This document shows positions 38,791-47,981 of a stretch of DNA of 64,000 bases, piece by piece. The translations under genes were made by a program, and so were the position numbers. Below the pieces are notes generated by a model. It saw only the letters and a program-made list of their open reading frames with translations, was not told where the DNA came from and made no database searches. The DNA lies in the NCBI GenBank assembly GCA_949295325.1, contig CASFKG010000001.1:517928-581927 (forward strand), written 5' to 3'. Within the stretch, counting starts at the first letter, position 1. Each line of letters starts with the position of its first letter. Source of the DNA: an uncultured bacterium. Lineage in GTDB: Bacteria > Bacillota_I > Bacilli_A > RFN20 > CAG-826.

Positions 38791-39102
38791 ATGAATATCA
38801 GGAAAGGCGACGAAGTCATCGTCCTCTCTGGCTCCGACAAGGGCAAGAAGGGCATCGTCCAACGGGTCTTCCCAAAGACCAACAAAGTCGTGGTCGAAGG
38901 CGTCAACGTGCACAAGAAGCACCAGAAGCCGACCCAGGCCACGCCGGAAGGAAGCATCGTCGAAGTCTACGTTCCCTTCGACGCCAGCAACGTCGCGCTC
39001 ATCGATCCGAAGACCAAGAAGGCCACGAGGGTCCATATGGGCGTCGACAAGAACGGAAAGAAGGTCAGGCTCGCCAAATCCGGCGAAAGCCTCGACAAGT
39101 AA
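38791..39102 (+). CDS. rplX: Ribosomal protein L24
   Basis: 103 residues. Early assembly protein near the tunnel exit. KOW motif [19 protein letters not shown] at the start, then [17 protein letters not shown] and [24 protein letters not shown] precedes the ATG by 8 nt. Confidence 0.98.
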   Translation: MNIRKGDEVIVLSGSDKGKKGIVQRVFPKTNKVVVEGVNVHKKHQKPTQATPEGSIVEVYVPFDASNVALIDPKTKKATRVHMGVDKNGKKVRLAKSGESLDK

Positions 39103-39113
39103 GGAGGCCTTTT

Positions 39114-39794
39114 ATGGCAGAAGAAAAGAAAACCGCCGCGAAGGCCAAAGCGCCTAGCGCCAAGAAGCCGGCCGCCAAGAAGGCCGCCGCCCCGAAGGCC
39201 GAAGCCAAGGCCGAAAAGCCCGCCGCCAAAGGCGGAGCCCCCAAGGCCAAGATAGTCTCGAGGCTCAAGGAAAAATACGACAACGAAGTCGTGCCCGCCC
39301 TCGTCAAGAAGTTCGGGTACACCACGGTCGCCCAGGCCCCGAAGCTCGAGAAAATCGTCATCAACATCGGTGTCGGCGACGCCACGAGCAACGAAAAGGC
39401 CCTCGAAGACAGCGTCAACGAACTATCCATCATCTCCGGGCAGGCCCCGGTCGTGACCAAAGCCAAGAAGTCCATCGCCAGCTTCAAGCTCCGCGAAGGC
39501 CAGGCCATCGGCTGCAAGGTGACCCTGAGGGGCATCAGGATGTACGACTTCTTCGACAAACTCGTCAGCATCTCCCTCCCCCGCGTCCGCGACTTCCGCG
39601 GCGTGAGCAAGACCGCCTTCGACGGCCACGGCAATTACACCCTCGGCGTCAAGGAACAGCTCATATTCCCCGAAATCGACTACGACAAGGTCAACAAGAT
39701 CAGGGGCATGGACATCGTCATCGTCACGACCGCCCATAGCGACGAGGAGAGCTACGAACTGCTAAGCCAGCTCGGGATGCCGTTTAGGAGATAA
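39114..39794 (+). CDS. rplE: Ribosomal protein L5 with Lys/Ala/Pro N-terminus
   Basis: 226 residues versus ~180. The extra ~45 N-terminal residues are Lys/Ala/Pro repeats ([20 protein letters not shown]). The standard core then begins at [21 protein letters not shown] and includes [21 protein letters not shown] and [21 protein letters not shown]5 carries 5S rRNA and forms bridge B1b. AAGGAGG lies 7 nt before the ATG at 39114; longer upstream open frame is non-coding shadow. Confidence 0.95.
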   Translation: MAEEKKTAAKAKAPSAKKPAAKKAAAPKAEAKAEKPAAKGGAPKAKIVSRLKEKYDNEVVPALVKKFGYTTVAQAPKLEKIVINIGVGDATSNEKALEDSVNELSIISGQAPVVTKAKKSIASFKLREGQAIGCKVTLRGIRMYDFFDKLVSISLPRVRDFRGVSKTAFDGHGNYTLGVKEQLIFPEIDYDKVNKIRGMDIVIVTTAHSDEESYELLSQLGMPFRR

Positions 39795-39797
39795 GTT

Positions 39798-39983
39798 ATG
39801 GCAAAGACCAGTCTTATTGTAAAAAGCAAGAGGACCCCGAAGTTCAAGGTCCGCGAATACACCCGCTGCAGCCGCTGCGGACGTCCCCACGGGGTCATCC
39901 GCAAGTTCGGGCTCTGCCGCATCTGCCTGCGCGAACTAGCCTACAAGGGCGAAATCCCGGGGCTAAGGAAAGCCAGCTGGTAA
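39798..39983 (+). CDS. rpsN: Ribosomal protein S14, zinc form
   Basis: 61 residues, the short zinc-binding S14 of Gram-positive bacteria: two CxxC pairs (CSRCGRPHG and CRICLREL). Ends in GLRKASW. Sits in the small-subunit head. AGGAG-like site within the end of rplE, 3 nt intergenic. Confidence 0.98.
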   Translation: MAKTSLIVKSKRTPKFKVREYTRCSRCGRPHGVIRKFGLCRICLRELAYKGEIPGLRKASW

Positions 39984-40001
39984 GGAAAGGAGAAGTAGAA
40001 C

Positions 40002-40397
40002 ATGAACGCAGATCCAATCGCCGATATGCTTACCCGCATCCGTAACGCCAATGCGTTGCGTTACGAATCGGTCTCCCTTCCCTATAGCAAGATGAAGGCC
40101 CAGATCGCCGAGATTCTGAAGCGCGAAGGGTATCTGGAAGCCGTCGCCACCGAAGGCGAAGGCGTCAAGAAGACCCTCGAACTCACGCTCAAGTACGGCA
40201 CCCGCGGTGAGCGGGTCATCAGCGGCCTCAAGCGTATCAGCAAACCCGGCCTCCGCATCAACGTGCAGGCCGACAAGATGCCCAAGGTCCTAGGCGGCCT
40301 CGGCATCGCCATCGTCAGCACCAGCAAAGGAATACTCACCGACAAGGAAGCCCGTAAGCTCGGAGTCGGCGGCGAAGTCCTCTGCTACGTCTATTAA
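40002..40397 (+). CDS. rpsH: Ribosomal protein S8
   Basis: 131 residues, normal length. Binds the central domain of 16S rRNA and, in E. coli, represses the spc operon. Typical: [52 protein letters not shown] and the C-terminal [22 protein letters not shown]...GGEVLCYVY. Confidence 0.98.
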   Translation: MNADPIADMLTRIRNANALRYESVSLPYSKMKAQIAEILKREGYLEAVATEGEGVKKTLELTLKYGTRGERVISGLKRISKPGLRINVQADKMPKVLGGLGIAIVSTSKGILTDKEARKLGVGGEVLCYVY

Positions 40398-40412
40398 AGG
40401 AGAAGAGACAAT

Positions 40413-40961
40413 ATGTCACGCGTCGGATTGAAACCCGTAACTCTTCCCGAAGGCGTAACCGTTTCCCAAAACGGCAACGTCGTCACCGTCAAAGGCCCCA
40501 AAGGCGAATTAAGCGTCGTCGTCGCCGACGGCGTCAGCGTCAAGGTGGAAAACGGTGTCCTTACCAGCACCCCCAAGGACGATAGTCCCGAAGCCGGCTG
40601 CCTCCACGGCACCGCGATGGCCAACGTCAGGAACGCCATCCACGGGGTGTCTTCCCTTTGGAAGAAGGAACTAGAAATCAACGGCATCGGCTACCGCGCC
40701 ACGATGAAGGGCAACGACATCGCCCTGTTCGTCGGCTATAGCCACGAAGTCCTTATTTCCCCGGTGGGTTCGGCGAAGATCAGTCTAAAGGACGAAACCC
40801 ATATAACCGTGGAAGGCATCGACAAGCAGGAGGTCGGACAGACCGCTGCCCTCATCCACGATACCAAGAGGCCCGAGCCTTACGGAGGCAAGGGCGTCAA
40901 GTACAAGGACGAAGTAATCATCCGCAAGATCGGCAAGCGCGCCGGCAGCGGCAAGAAGTAA
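40413..40961 (+). CDS. rplF: Ribosomal protein L6
   Basis: 182 residues. Two repeated domains near the factor-binding site. Typical: [56 protein letters not shown] and [26 protein letters not shown]-like ending. AAAGGAG lies 11 nt before the ATG. Confidence 0.98.
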   Translation: [182 protein letters not shown]

Positions 40962-40976
40962 TAAGGAGATTTTCCA

Positions 40977-41333
40977 ATGATAAACAAGGATTCAAGGAAT
41001 TCGCTCCGGCTTCGCCGCCACGAGCGCGTCCGCAAGAGCGTCAAGGGCACCGAGTCGGCCCCGCGTCTCTGCGTATTCAGGAGCAACAAGAACATCGAGT
41101 GCCAGGTCATTGACGACACCAAGGGCATTACCCTCTGCTCCTCTTCCTCCACCCAGCTCAAGCTTTCCAACGGCGGGAACGTCGAGGCGGCCAAGACGGT
41201 CGGGCTCGACATCGCCAAGAAGGCGCTTGAAAAGGGCATCACCAAGGTCGTCTACGACCGCGGCGGATATAGTTACCACGGCCGCGTCGCGGCCTTGGCC
41301 GAAGGAGCCCGCGAAGGCGGCCTCAAGTTCTAA
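40977..41333 (+). CDS. rplR: Ribosomal protein L18
   Basis: 118 residues, normal length. 5S rRNA-binding protein. [27 protein letters not shown] near the start, [15 protein letters not shown] and [25 protein letters not shown] at the end are typical. AAGGAG precedes the ATG. Confidence 0.98.
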   Translation: MINKDSRNSLRLRRHERVRKSVKGTESAPRLCVFRSNKNIECQVIDDTKGITLCSSSSTQLKLSNGGNVEAAKTVGLDIAKKALEKGITKVVYDRGGYSYHGRVAALAEGAREGGLKF

Positions 41334-41342
41334 GGAGCAACT

Positions 41343-42050
41343 ATGGAAGAAGTGAAGAAGACTCCGGAAGCCCAGGCTTCCGAAAGCAAACCGGCTCCCC
41401 GTAGCGGGAACCGCAACTACGAGCCCCATGGCTCCTATAGCGCCGGACGCCCCGGCGACCGCAAATACGGCGACCATCGCGGCCGCCCCGGCGAACGCCG
41501 TGGGGGACGCGGGGGATTCCGCCGCGACGACGACGAATTCAAGGACCGCGTAGTCGATATCAACAGGGTCAGCAAGACCGTCTCCGGCGGCAAGCACACC
41601 CGCTTCGACGCGTTGGTCGTGGTCGGCGACCAGGCCGGCCGCTACGGCTATAGCCTCTGCAAGTCCGGCGAAGTACCGGATGCCATCAAGAAGGCCCTGA
41701 CCAAAGCCAAGAAGCACATGCACAAGATCCACATCGCCAAGGGCGGAACGATCGCCCACGAGGTGGAAGGCGTCTATGCCTCGACCAAGGTCGTCCTGAA
41801 GCCCGCCCCGGCCGGCACCGGCATCATCGCCGGCGGACCGGTCCGTGCCATCGTCGAACTTGCCGGCATCAAGAACGTCGTCAGCAAGGTCTACGGCAGC
41901 CGGGCCCCCATCAACGTCATCCGTGCCACCAGCAAGGGACTCGATTCCCTCAAGGACTACGGAACCGTCATGGTCCTAAGGGGACTCAAGACCCCCGAAG
42001 AGGTCAAGGGCAAGAAACCCCAATTGAAGAAGGAGAACGCCAATGACTAG
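41343..42050 (+). CDS. rpsE: Ribosomal protein S5 with Arg/Gly-rich N-terminus
   Basis: 235 residues versus ~165. The first ~65 residues are rich in Arg, Gly, Pro, Asp and Tyr ([18 protein letters not shown]), an RGG-like RNA-binding stretch unlike the Lys/Ala tails of L22 and L5. The core is standard: [41 protein letters not shown] and [20 protein letters not shown]. The stop lies inside the first codons of rplO, leaving no room for rpmD (L30). Confidence 0.96.
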   Translation: MEEVKKTPEAQASESKPAPRSGNRNYEPHGSYSAGRPGDRKYGDHRGRPGERRGGRGGFRRDDDEFKDRVVDINRVSKTVSGGKHTRFDALVVVGDQAGRYGYSLCKSGEVPDAIKKALTKAKKHMHKIHIAKGGTIAHEVEGVYASTKVVLKPAPAGTGIIAGGPVRAIVELAGIKNVVSKVYGSRAPINVIRATSKGLDSLKDYGTVMVLRGLKTPEEVKGKKPQLKKENAND

Positions 42051-42489
42051 TCTTAGCAACCTCCGGATCGCCCCGGGTTCGAAAACCGAGAAGTTCCGCA
42101 AGGGCCAAGGCCGCGGGACCGGAAACGGCAAGACCGCGGGCAAGGGAACCAAGGGACAAGGTGCCCACAACCACACCAAGAAGAACGGCTTCGAAGGCGG
42201 CCAGCTGCCGCTTGCCAGGCGTCTTCCGAAGTTCGGCTTCAAGAACGTTTCCCGCAAGGAATACGCCATCGTGAAGCTCGGCGACCTCGACAAGTTCGAG
42301 GAAGGCGCCACCGTCACCACGACCGATTTAATCGAAAAGGGAATGGTGAAAAAGGAACTTTGCGGGGTTAAAATCCTTTCCGGCGGTCAATTGACCAAGA
42401 AACTCACGGTCAAGGTCGCCGCTTATAGCGCTTCTGCCAAAAAGGCCATCGAAGACCTCGGAGGCGAAGCCGTAGTAACCAAGGAATAA
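42043..42489 (+). CDS. rplO: Ribosomal protein L15
   Basis: 148 residues, normal length. [60 protein letters not shown] and the C-terminal [23 protein letters not shown] are typical. Overlaps rpsE by 8 nt; ribosome binding site AAGGAG lies within rpsE. Confidence 0.98.
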   Translation: MTSLSNLRIAPGSKTEKFRKGQGRGTGNGKTAGKGTKGQGAHNHTKKNGFEGGQLPLARRLPKFGFKNVSRKEYAIVKLGDLDKFEEGATVTTTDLIEKGMVKKELCGVKILSGGQLTKKLTVKVAAYSASAKKAIEDLGGEAVVTKE

Positions 42490-42493
42490 CCGC

Positions 42494-43855
42494 ATGAAAA
42501 AGTTCGTCTCGATCTTCAAGAACAAGGAAATCGTGAACCGCATATTCTTCACGATAATCATCCTTTTCGTGGTCCGGATCGGGGCGGCCGTGACGGTACC
42601 GGGGGTGACCGTCAGCGACGAGCTCGGGAACATCATGAACTCGGGCAATTCCCTGGCCATCATGAACCTGATGGGCGGGGGAGCCCTTAGCAACTTCTCG
42701 ATATTCGCCCTCGGCGTTTCCCCCTATATCACGGCCCAGATCATCATCTCCTTGCTTTCCAAAAACGTCTTGCCGGCCTTGACCGAACTGAGCAAGCAAG
42801 GCGAATACGGCAGGAAGAAGACCGAGATGGCCACCCGTTATCTCACGCTTCTTCTCGGCGCGGTGCAGGCCTACGGCATCATCCGCACCATGGAGAACAG
42901 CAGCTACATAACGCTGTCTGGTTCCGGCGACTTCTGGACCTATGCCTATCTGGTTACCGTTTTGCTCGCGGGAGCGATGCTCACGATGTGGCTTGGCGAC
43001 CAGATCACCGAAAAAGGGCTTGGAAACGGCATCTCGATGATCATCTTCGCCGGATGCGTCCAGTCGCTCCCCAGCCAGCTGACCGGCGCCTGGAGCAAGT
43101 GGATAGTCGGCAATGCCTCCCACGGCAGCAGCGACATGATAAGGGGCGGTTTCCAATTCGCTCTCTACGTGCTCGCCATGGTCTTCATCGTCGGCTTCGT
43201 CGTCTTCATCGAACTGAGCCGCCGGAAGATCCCGGTGCAGCATGCCGGCAAGGGCGGGCAGAACCCGTCGATGGCCAGGGCCAGTTTCCTGCCCATCAAG
43301 CTCAACAGCGCCGGCGTCATCCCGGTCATATTCGCCTCGGCCCTATTGGCCGCCCCTAGCGTAATCGCCTCGTTCATCTCGAGCGATGCCGCCAATGCGG
43401 AATGGCTGAATATCTTCAACTACAACGTCGCCTTCCGCTACGAAGGGTTCAACAACACCCACTGGTACATGCCTTGGGGCCTCATCATCTACCTCGTGCT
43501 GGTCGTCGCCTTCACCTTCTTCTACGCTTCGATGCAAATCGATCCGGAGCAGTTGGCGGAGAACTTCCAGAAGAACGGTTCCTACATACCGGGCATCCGT
43601 CCGGGCAAGGAAACCGAAAGGTACGTTTCCAAGGTCCTCAACAGGGTCACGTGCCTGGGCGCCATCGCCTTGGCCTTCATCGCCGGCCTTCCGGTGATAT
43701 TGACGCTGGCCAATGCCTTCGACGGGGATACCAGCCTCGCCATAGGCGGTACCGGGCTCATCATCATCGTCGGCGTGGCCATCGAGCTGAACAACCAGAT
43801 CGACGGGTTGCTGGCCGGCAAGTCATTCGACCAAGTCAGGGGAGTAGGAGCATGA
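42494..43855 (+). CDS. secY: Protein translocase channel SecY
   Basis: 453 residues with ten hydrophobic helices. Central channel of the Sec machinery with SecE (encoded at 62170-62364) and SecG. Seen: FTIIILFVVRIGAAVTVPGV, ALGVSPYITAQIIISLLS, the cytoplasmic loop ELSRRKIPVQHAGKG, LNSAGVIPVIFASALL and RPGKETERYVSKVLNRVT. Starts 4 nt after rplO with weak spacing; stop overlaps adk (ATGA). Confidence 0.97.
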   Translation: MKKFVSIFKNKEIVNRIFFTIIILFVVRIGAAVTVPGVTVSDELGNIMNSGNSLAIMNLMGGGALSNFSIFALGVSPYITAQIIISLLSKNVLPALTELSKQGEYGRKKTEMATRYLTLLLGAVQAYGIIRTMENSSYITLSGSGDFWTYAYLVTVLLAGAMLTMWLGDQITEKGLGNGISMIIFAGCVQSLPSQLTGAWSKWIVGNASHGSSDMIRGGFQFALYVLAMVFIVGFVVFIELSRRKIPVQHAGKGGQNPSMARASFLPIKLNSAGVIPVIFASALLAAPSVIASFISSDAANAEWLNIFNYNVAFRYEGFNNTHWYMPWGLIIYLVLVVAFTFFYASMQIDPEQLAENFQKNGSYIPGIRPGKETERYVSKVLNRVTCLGAIALAFIAGLPVILTLANAFDGDTSLAIGGTGLIIIVGVAIELNNQIDGLLAGKSFDQVRGVGA

Positions 43856-44505
43856 GAAACATCGTACTTATGGGCCCGCCGGGCGCGGGCAAGGGAACGC
43901 AGGCCGGGGATTTGGCCTCGCGCTACCACATTCCGCACATCTCCACCGGCGACATGTTCCGCGAGGCCATAAAAAACAAGACCCCGCTGGGACAAAAGGC
44001 CGAAGCCATCATAGCCCGCGGGGATTTGGTTCCCGACGACGTCACCGTGGCGCTCGTCAAGGAAAGGCTGAGCCAGCCCGACTGTGCGGAAGGCTATCTG
44101 CTCGACGGCTTCCCGCGGACCATTCCGCAGGCCGAAGCACTCGATGAAATAGGCAAGGCCATCGGCCGCGCGGTCAACGCGGTCATCGACATAACCGTTC
44201 CGGAAGAGATACTCATCGACCGGATCGGCGGCCGCCGCGTCTGCCCCAAGTGCGGGGCCAGCTACCACGTCCGCAACATGAAGCCGAAAGTCGAAGGGAA
44301 ATGCGACGTCTGCGGCAGCGACCTCATCACCAGGAAGGACGACAATGCCGAATCCTTCAAGGTGAGGCTCGACAACTACTACCGGCAGACCGCTCCCGTA
44401 AGCGACTTCTACAAAAACAAGGGGTTGCTCCACACCTTCGACGGCACGGGCGGCAAGGAAAAGCTCCAAGGAGTTCTCTTCGCCTTCCTCGACAGGCTCT
44501 CATGA
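43852..44505 (+). CDS. adk: Adenylate kinase, zinc-lid type
   Basis: 217 residues. Interconverts ATP + AMP and 2 ADP. P-loop GPPGAGKGT (8-16), AMP-site HISTGDMFREAIK and LDGFPRTIPQAEAL, and a lid with four cysteines (CPKCGASYH and CDVCGSD) binding zinc, common in Gram-positive bacteria. AGGAG sits just before the ATG inside secY, and the stop overlaps map. Confidence 0.97.
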   Translation: MRNIVLMGPPGAGKGTQAGDLASRYHIPHISTGDMFREAIKNKTPLGQKAEAIIARGDLVPDDVTVALVKERLSQPDCAEGYLLDGFPRTIPQAEALDEIGKAIGRAVNAVIDITVPEEILIDRIGGRRVCPKCGASYHVRNMKPKVEGKCDVCGSDLITRKDDNAESFKVRLDNYYRQTAPVSDFYKNKGLLHTFDGTGGKEKLQGVLFAFLDRLS

Positions 44506-45269
44506 TAATCATCAAGTCCCCCCGGGAAATCGCCCTCATGGCGAAAGCCGGGAAACTGCTCGCGGACCTCTTCGATTACCTCGATGCCATCGTTAAGCCG
44601 GGCGTTTCCACGCTCGAGCTTAGCGAGAAGGCCGAGGAATTCGTGGCCGCGCGCGGGGGCGTGATGTGCGAGAAGGGCTACTACGGTTTCCCCGGGGCCG
44701 TCTGCGCCTCTATCAATTCGTGCCTGATCCACGGCATTCCTAGCGCGAAGGCCGTGCTCCGGGACGGGGACCTGCTCAAGCTCGACATCGTCGTGGGCCT
44801 AGACGGCTACATGGCCGACGGGGCCAGGAGCTACGCCGTCGGCATCTGCAAGCCGGAAGTCTTAAGGATCATCAAGGCGGCACAGGACGCCTTCTACGCC
44901 GGCGTCGCCGAGATCGCTCCCGGGAAACACCTCGGGGACGTCTGCCACGCGATAGGGGAGTGCGTCAAGCAAAACGGCTACTATGTCCCGACCGAATACA
45001 CGGGACACGGTATCGGGAGCGACATGCACGAAGACCCCTATATCCCGAACTACGGAAAACCCGGCACCGGCCCGGTGCTCCGCGAGGGCATGACCCTCGC
45101 GATCGAACCGATGCTGCTGGAGCATTCGCCCCGGACCAGAACCCTCGGCGACGGCTGGGGGGTCGTGGCCAAGGACGGGGGACTTACCGCCCACTACGAA
45201 AACACCGTCCTGGTTACCAAGGACGGGTACGCTATATTGACCGTCAGCGGAAAGGAGGAAGGAAATTGA
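44502..45269 (+). CDS. map: Type I methionine aminopeptidase
   Basis: 255 residues. Removes initiator methionine from nascent proteins. The five metal ligands are in place: Asp in [15 protein letters not shown] (two), His in [19 protein letters not shown], Glu in [11 protein letters not shown] and Glu in [10 protein letters not shown]. The [13 protein letters not shown] start is typical. Coupled to adk by ATGA and to infA by an overlapping TTG. Confidence 0.97.
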   Translation: MIIIKSPREIALMAKAGKLLADLFDYLDAIVKPGVSTLELSEKAEEFVAARGGVMCEKGYYGFPGAVCASINSCLIHGIPSAKAVLRDGDLLKLDIVVGLDGYMADGARSYAVGICKPEVLRIIKAAQDAFYAGVAEIAPGKHLGDVCHAIGECVKQNGYYVPTEYTGHGIGSDMHEDPYIPNYGKPGTGPVLREGMTLAIEPMLLEHSPRTRTLGDGWGVVAKDGGLTAHYENTVLVTKDGYAILTVSGKEEGN

Positions 45270-45487
45270 GCAAAGAAGACTGCATCGAAGTCGAAGCCAC
45301 GGTGTTGGAAACGCTACCCAACGCCGAATTCAAGGTGAAACTATCCACGGGCGCCGTCATCCAGGCCTGCGTTTCGGGCAAAATCCGGATGCATTACATC
45401 CGCATTCTCCCCGGCGATAGGGTGACCGTCCAGTTCTCACCTTACGATCTAACACGCGGGCGCATCACATTCCGTTATAAGAATTAA
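45266..45487 (+). CDS. infA: Translation initiation factor IF-1, TTG start
   Basis: 73 residues, S1/OB-fold protein binding the ribosomal A site during initiation. [23 protein letters not shown] and the [35 protein letters not shown] core are standard. The start codon is TTG overlapping the map TGA (TTGA), with AAGGAGG 7-9 nt upstream. A longer frame upstream is the shadow of map and is rejected. Confidence 0.96.
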   Translation: MSKEDCIEVEATVLETLPNAEFKVKLSTGAVIQACVSGKIRMHYIRILPGDRVTVQFSPYDLTRGRITFRYKN

Positions 45488-45499
45488 GGAGTTAGCAAA

Positions 45500-45613
45500 A
45501 TGAAAGTCAGACCGTCGGTCAAACCCATTTGCGACAAATGCAAAGTAATCAGGCGCCATGGCAAGGTCATGGTCATCTGCAGCAACCCTAAGCACAAACA
45601 GCGCCAGGGTTAA
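45500..45613 (+). CDS. rpmJ: Ribosomal protein L36
   Basis: 37 residues, zinc-ribbon form: [20 protein letters not shown], then [11 protein letters not shown], giving the C-x2-C...C-x4-H ligand set. AAGGAG lies 8 nt before the ATG. Confidence 0.97.
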   Translation: MKVRPSVKPICDKCKVIRRHGKVMVICSNPKHKQRQG

Positions 45614-45632
45614 TTAGAAAGGAAGTTATCAA

Positions 45633-46007
45633 ATGGCACGTATTGCCGGGATCGATATCCCAAACGAGAAGCGCGTCGTCATCTCCCTTACCTACATCTA
45701 CGGCATCGGGGATTCGACCGCCAAGAAAATCTGCGAAAAGGCCGGTGTGAGCGAAGACATCCGCGTCAAGAACCTCACCGACGACCAGCTTAGCGCCCTC
45801 CGCAGCGAGGTCGCCCACTACAAGACCGAAGGCGATTTGCGCCGCGAGGTCGCGCTGAACATCAAGCGTCTACAGGAAATCGGCTGCTACCGCGGCATCC
45901 GCCACAAGAAGGGCCTCCCCGTCAGGGGACAAAGGACGAGGACCAACGCCCGTACCCGCAAGGGCAAGCGCAAGACCATCGCCAACAAGAAAGAGGCTAC
46001 GAAGTAG
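45633..46007 (+). CDS. rpsM: Ribosomal protein S13
   Basis: 124 residues, normal length. Head protein contacting P-site tRNA and L5. [68 protein letters not shown] are typical (given here as two fragments of one segment). GGAAG precedes the ATG. Confidence 0.98.
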   Translation: MARIAGIDIPNEKRVVISLTYIYGIGDSTAKKICEKAGVSEDIRVKNLTDDQLSALRSEVAHYKTEGDLRREVALNIKRLQEIGCYRGIRHKKGLPVRGQRTRTNARTRKGKRKTIANKKEATK

Positions 46008-46022
46008 TAGTTAGGAGGCAAA

Positions 46023-46424
46023 ATGGCAGACAAGAAGAAAAAGGCCACGACCAGCCGCAAGAAGAAGGTAAAGCGCAACTTTACCCGCGGCGTCGCGCAC
46101 ATCCATAGTTCGTTCAACAACACCATCGTCACCATCACCGATACCAACGGCAATGTCATTGCCTGGAGCAGTGCCGGAGCCCTAGGCTACCGCGGTGCCA
46201 AAAAGGCCACCCCGTTTGCCGCCCAGCTTGCCAGCGAAGCGGCTGCCAAGAGCGCCTTCGACCAAGGCCTCCGCCAGGTCGACGTGGACGTCAAGGGCCC
46301 GGGTCCGGGCCGCGAGTCCGCGGTCAGGGCTCTAGGCGTGAGCGGCCTGCAGGTCCTCTCCATCACCGATACCACCCCGGTTCCGCATAACGGATGCCGT
46401 CCGCCGAAGCGGCCGAGGGGCTAA
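46023..46424 (+). CDS. rpsK: Ribosomal protein S11
   Basis: 133 residues. Platform protein near the E site. [49 protein letters not shown] and [16 protein letters not shown] are typical, with KRPRG replacing the common KRRRV end. A Lys-rich N-terminus of ~17 residues. TAGGAGG precedes the ATG. Confidence 0.98.
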   Translation: MADKKKKATTSRKKKVKRNFTRGVAHIHSSFNNTIVTITDTNGNVIAWSSAGALGYRGAKKATPFAAQLASEAAAKSAFDQGLRQVDVDVKGPGPGRESAVRALGVSGLQVLSITDTTPVPHNGCRPPKRPRG

Positions 46425-46437
46425 TAGGAGGTAAATA

Positions 46438-47445
46438 ATGGCCACCAGCATTAACGAACGCCTTAACGACGAGACCCGTTTCCCCGATCCCTTCCAACCC
46501 ATCGAGTTCAAGGTCACGAGTTCCGACGAAAACGAACACTACGCCGCCTTCGAGGTAACCCCCTTGGAGAGGGGCTTCGGTACCACCATCGGCAATGCCC
46601 TCAGGCGCGTGTTGCTCAGTGCCCTCCCGGGCGCGAGCGTCTACGCCGTGGAAATCGAAGGGGTGCGCCACGAATTCACCGCCATCCCGGGCGTCCTCGA
46701 GGACGTGACGGGAATAATCCTCAACCTCAAGGATCTCGTCCTCAAGATCGGGGACAATTCCGGGGAGGGCAAGCGCCTCGAGGCCGATTTCAAGGGCCCG
46801 GGCGTCCTCAAGGCCAAGGACCTGGTCCTTCCGCCCTTCGTGGAAGTCGTCAATCCCGAGCTCGAAATCGCCCACCTAAGCGAAAACGGGCATCTTAAGA
46901 TGAGCATTTACGCCGCCAACGGCCGCGGCTACGTCACGAGCGAAGCCAACAAGGTCGAACGCGCCATCGCCTCGATCGGCGTGATTTCCACCGACAGCAA
47001 CTATTCGCCCGTCACCAAGGTCGCCTACAGCGTCGAACCCACCCGCGTGGGCCACGATTCCAAGCTCGACAAACTCAAGATCGAGATAACCACCAATGGT
47101 TCCATCTCGCCGAGCGCCGCGCTTGCCTTGGCCGCCGAGATGCTCATCAACCACTTCAAGCAGTTCACCAAACTCGACGAGGAAGTGGCCAAGTACAAGA
47201 TGACCAAGGAAGAGACCAAGAGCGAAGACAACAAGCTCCTCGACATGATGATCGAGGAACTAGACCTTTCCGTGAGGGCCAACAACTGCCTGAAGAGGGC
47301 CGGTATTTCCTCCGTCATGGAGCTTTGCCAGAAGAGCGAAGACGAGATGATGAAGGTCCGCAACCTCGGCAAGAAGTCCCTCAAGGAAGTCAAGGAGAAG
47401 CTCGCCAACCTCGGGCTTCACTTCCGTGATTACGTAGGAGAATAA
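46438..47445 (+). CDS. rpoA: RNA polymerase alpha subunit
   Basis: 335 residues. The N-terminal assembly domain contains PLERGFGTTIGNALRRVLLS. The C-terminal domain (~255-330) that binds UP elements and activators is complete: LDLSVRANNCLKRAGISS and MKVRNLGKKSLKEVKEKL. AGGAGG precedes the ATG by 6-7 nt, 13 nt after rpsK. Confidence 0.98.
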   Translation: MATSINERLNDETRFPDPFQPIEFKVTSSDENEHYAAFEVTPLERGFGTTIGNALRRVLLSALPGASVYAVEIEGVRHEFTAIPGVLEDVTGIILNLKDLVLKIGDNSGEGKRLEADFKGPGVLKAKDLVLPPFVEVVNPELEIAHLSENGHLKMSIYAANGRGYVTSEANKVERAIASIGVISTDSNYSPVTKVAYSVEPTRVGHDSKLDKLKIEITTNGSISPSAALALAAEMLINHFKQFTKLDEEVAKYKMTKEETKSEDNKLLDMMIEELDLSVRANNCLKRAGISSVMELCQKSEDEMMKVRNLGKKSLKEVKEKLANLGLHFRDYVGE

Positions 47446-47447
47446 CA

Positions 47448-47846
47448 ATGCCAGCACAAGGAAGAAAGAACGTCCACGGCAAGGCCGGGGTCCGTTTCAA
47501 GGCCGGATACACCGCTTCGAAGAACAAGGCGATGCTCCGCAACGTCGTAACCGAGCTAGTGGTCCACGACGAAGTCACCGTCACGAGCGGCGTGGCGCCC
47601 GAACTAGTCAGTTTGGCTGCCAAGCTAGTGACCTTCGCCAAGGGCAATACCCTAAGCGACCGCCGCAATGCCGCGGCGATACTCCGCGACGTCGAAGTCA
47701 AGGAAGGCCAAAGCGCTCTCCAGAAGCTCTTCGGCGAGATCGGCCCGAAGTTCAAGGATCGCCAGGGCGGCTATACCAAGACCTACAAGCTCGGTAACCG
47801 CAAGGGCGACAATGCCGAACTCGTCTTGGTCCGCTTCGCCGACTAA
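47448..47846 (+). CDS. rplQ: Ribosomal protein L17
   Basis: 132 residues, slightly longer than the usual ~120. Tunnel-exit protein. KAGYTASKNKAMLRNVVTELVVHD corresponds to the helix that normally reads LVTSLLTHERIETT, and the C-terminal GGYTKTYKLGNRKGDNAELVLVRF is standard. Two nucleotides after rpoA; last gene of the superoperon before a strong terminator. Confidence 0.96.
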   Translation: MPAQGRKNVHGKAGVRFKAGYTASKNKAMLRNVVTELVVHDEVTVTSGVAPELVSLAAKLVTFAKGNTLSDRRNAAAILRDVEVKEGQSALQKLFGEIGPKFKDRQGGYTKTYKLGNRKGDNAELVLVRFAD

Positions 47847-47859
47847 GACCGGAACCAGG

Positions 47860-47898
47860 GGAGGAAGGAACTGTCCTTCCTCCTTTTCTTTTTCCTTT
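47860..47898 (+). terminator. Terminator of the ribosomal superoperon
   Basis: 10-bp stem GGAGGAAGGA/TCCTTCCTCC (47860-47869 with 47874-47883), loop ACTG, then a T-rich run to 47898. Confidence 0.93.
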
Positions 47899-47914
47899 AA
47901 ATCGCAAAAAACCT

Positions 47915-47928
47915 TGAAAGCGCTTTCA
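47915..47928 (+). promoter_or_regulatory. CcpA-type cre site
   Basis: TGAAAGCGCTTTCA, a perfect palindrome that fits the cre consensus TGWAANCGNTNWCA at every position. It overlaps the likely -35 of the next gene (TTTCAA 47924-47929, 16 nt before TATCAT 47946-47951), a position that gives carbon-catabolite repression. Confidence 0.82.
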
Positions 47929-47951
47929 ATAATCCTCGGACGTGGTATCAT
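47924..47951 (+). promoter_or_regulatory. Promoter of surface-protein gene
   Basis: TTTCAA, 16-nt spacer, TATCAT. AAAGGA lies about 10 nt before the ATG at 47982. Confidence 0.5.
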
Positions 47952-47981
47952 TCCTCGAAAGAAAAAGAAAGGATTTTGTTT

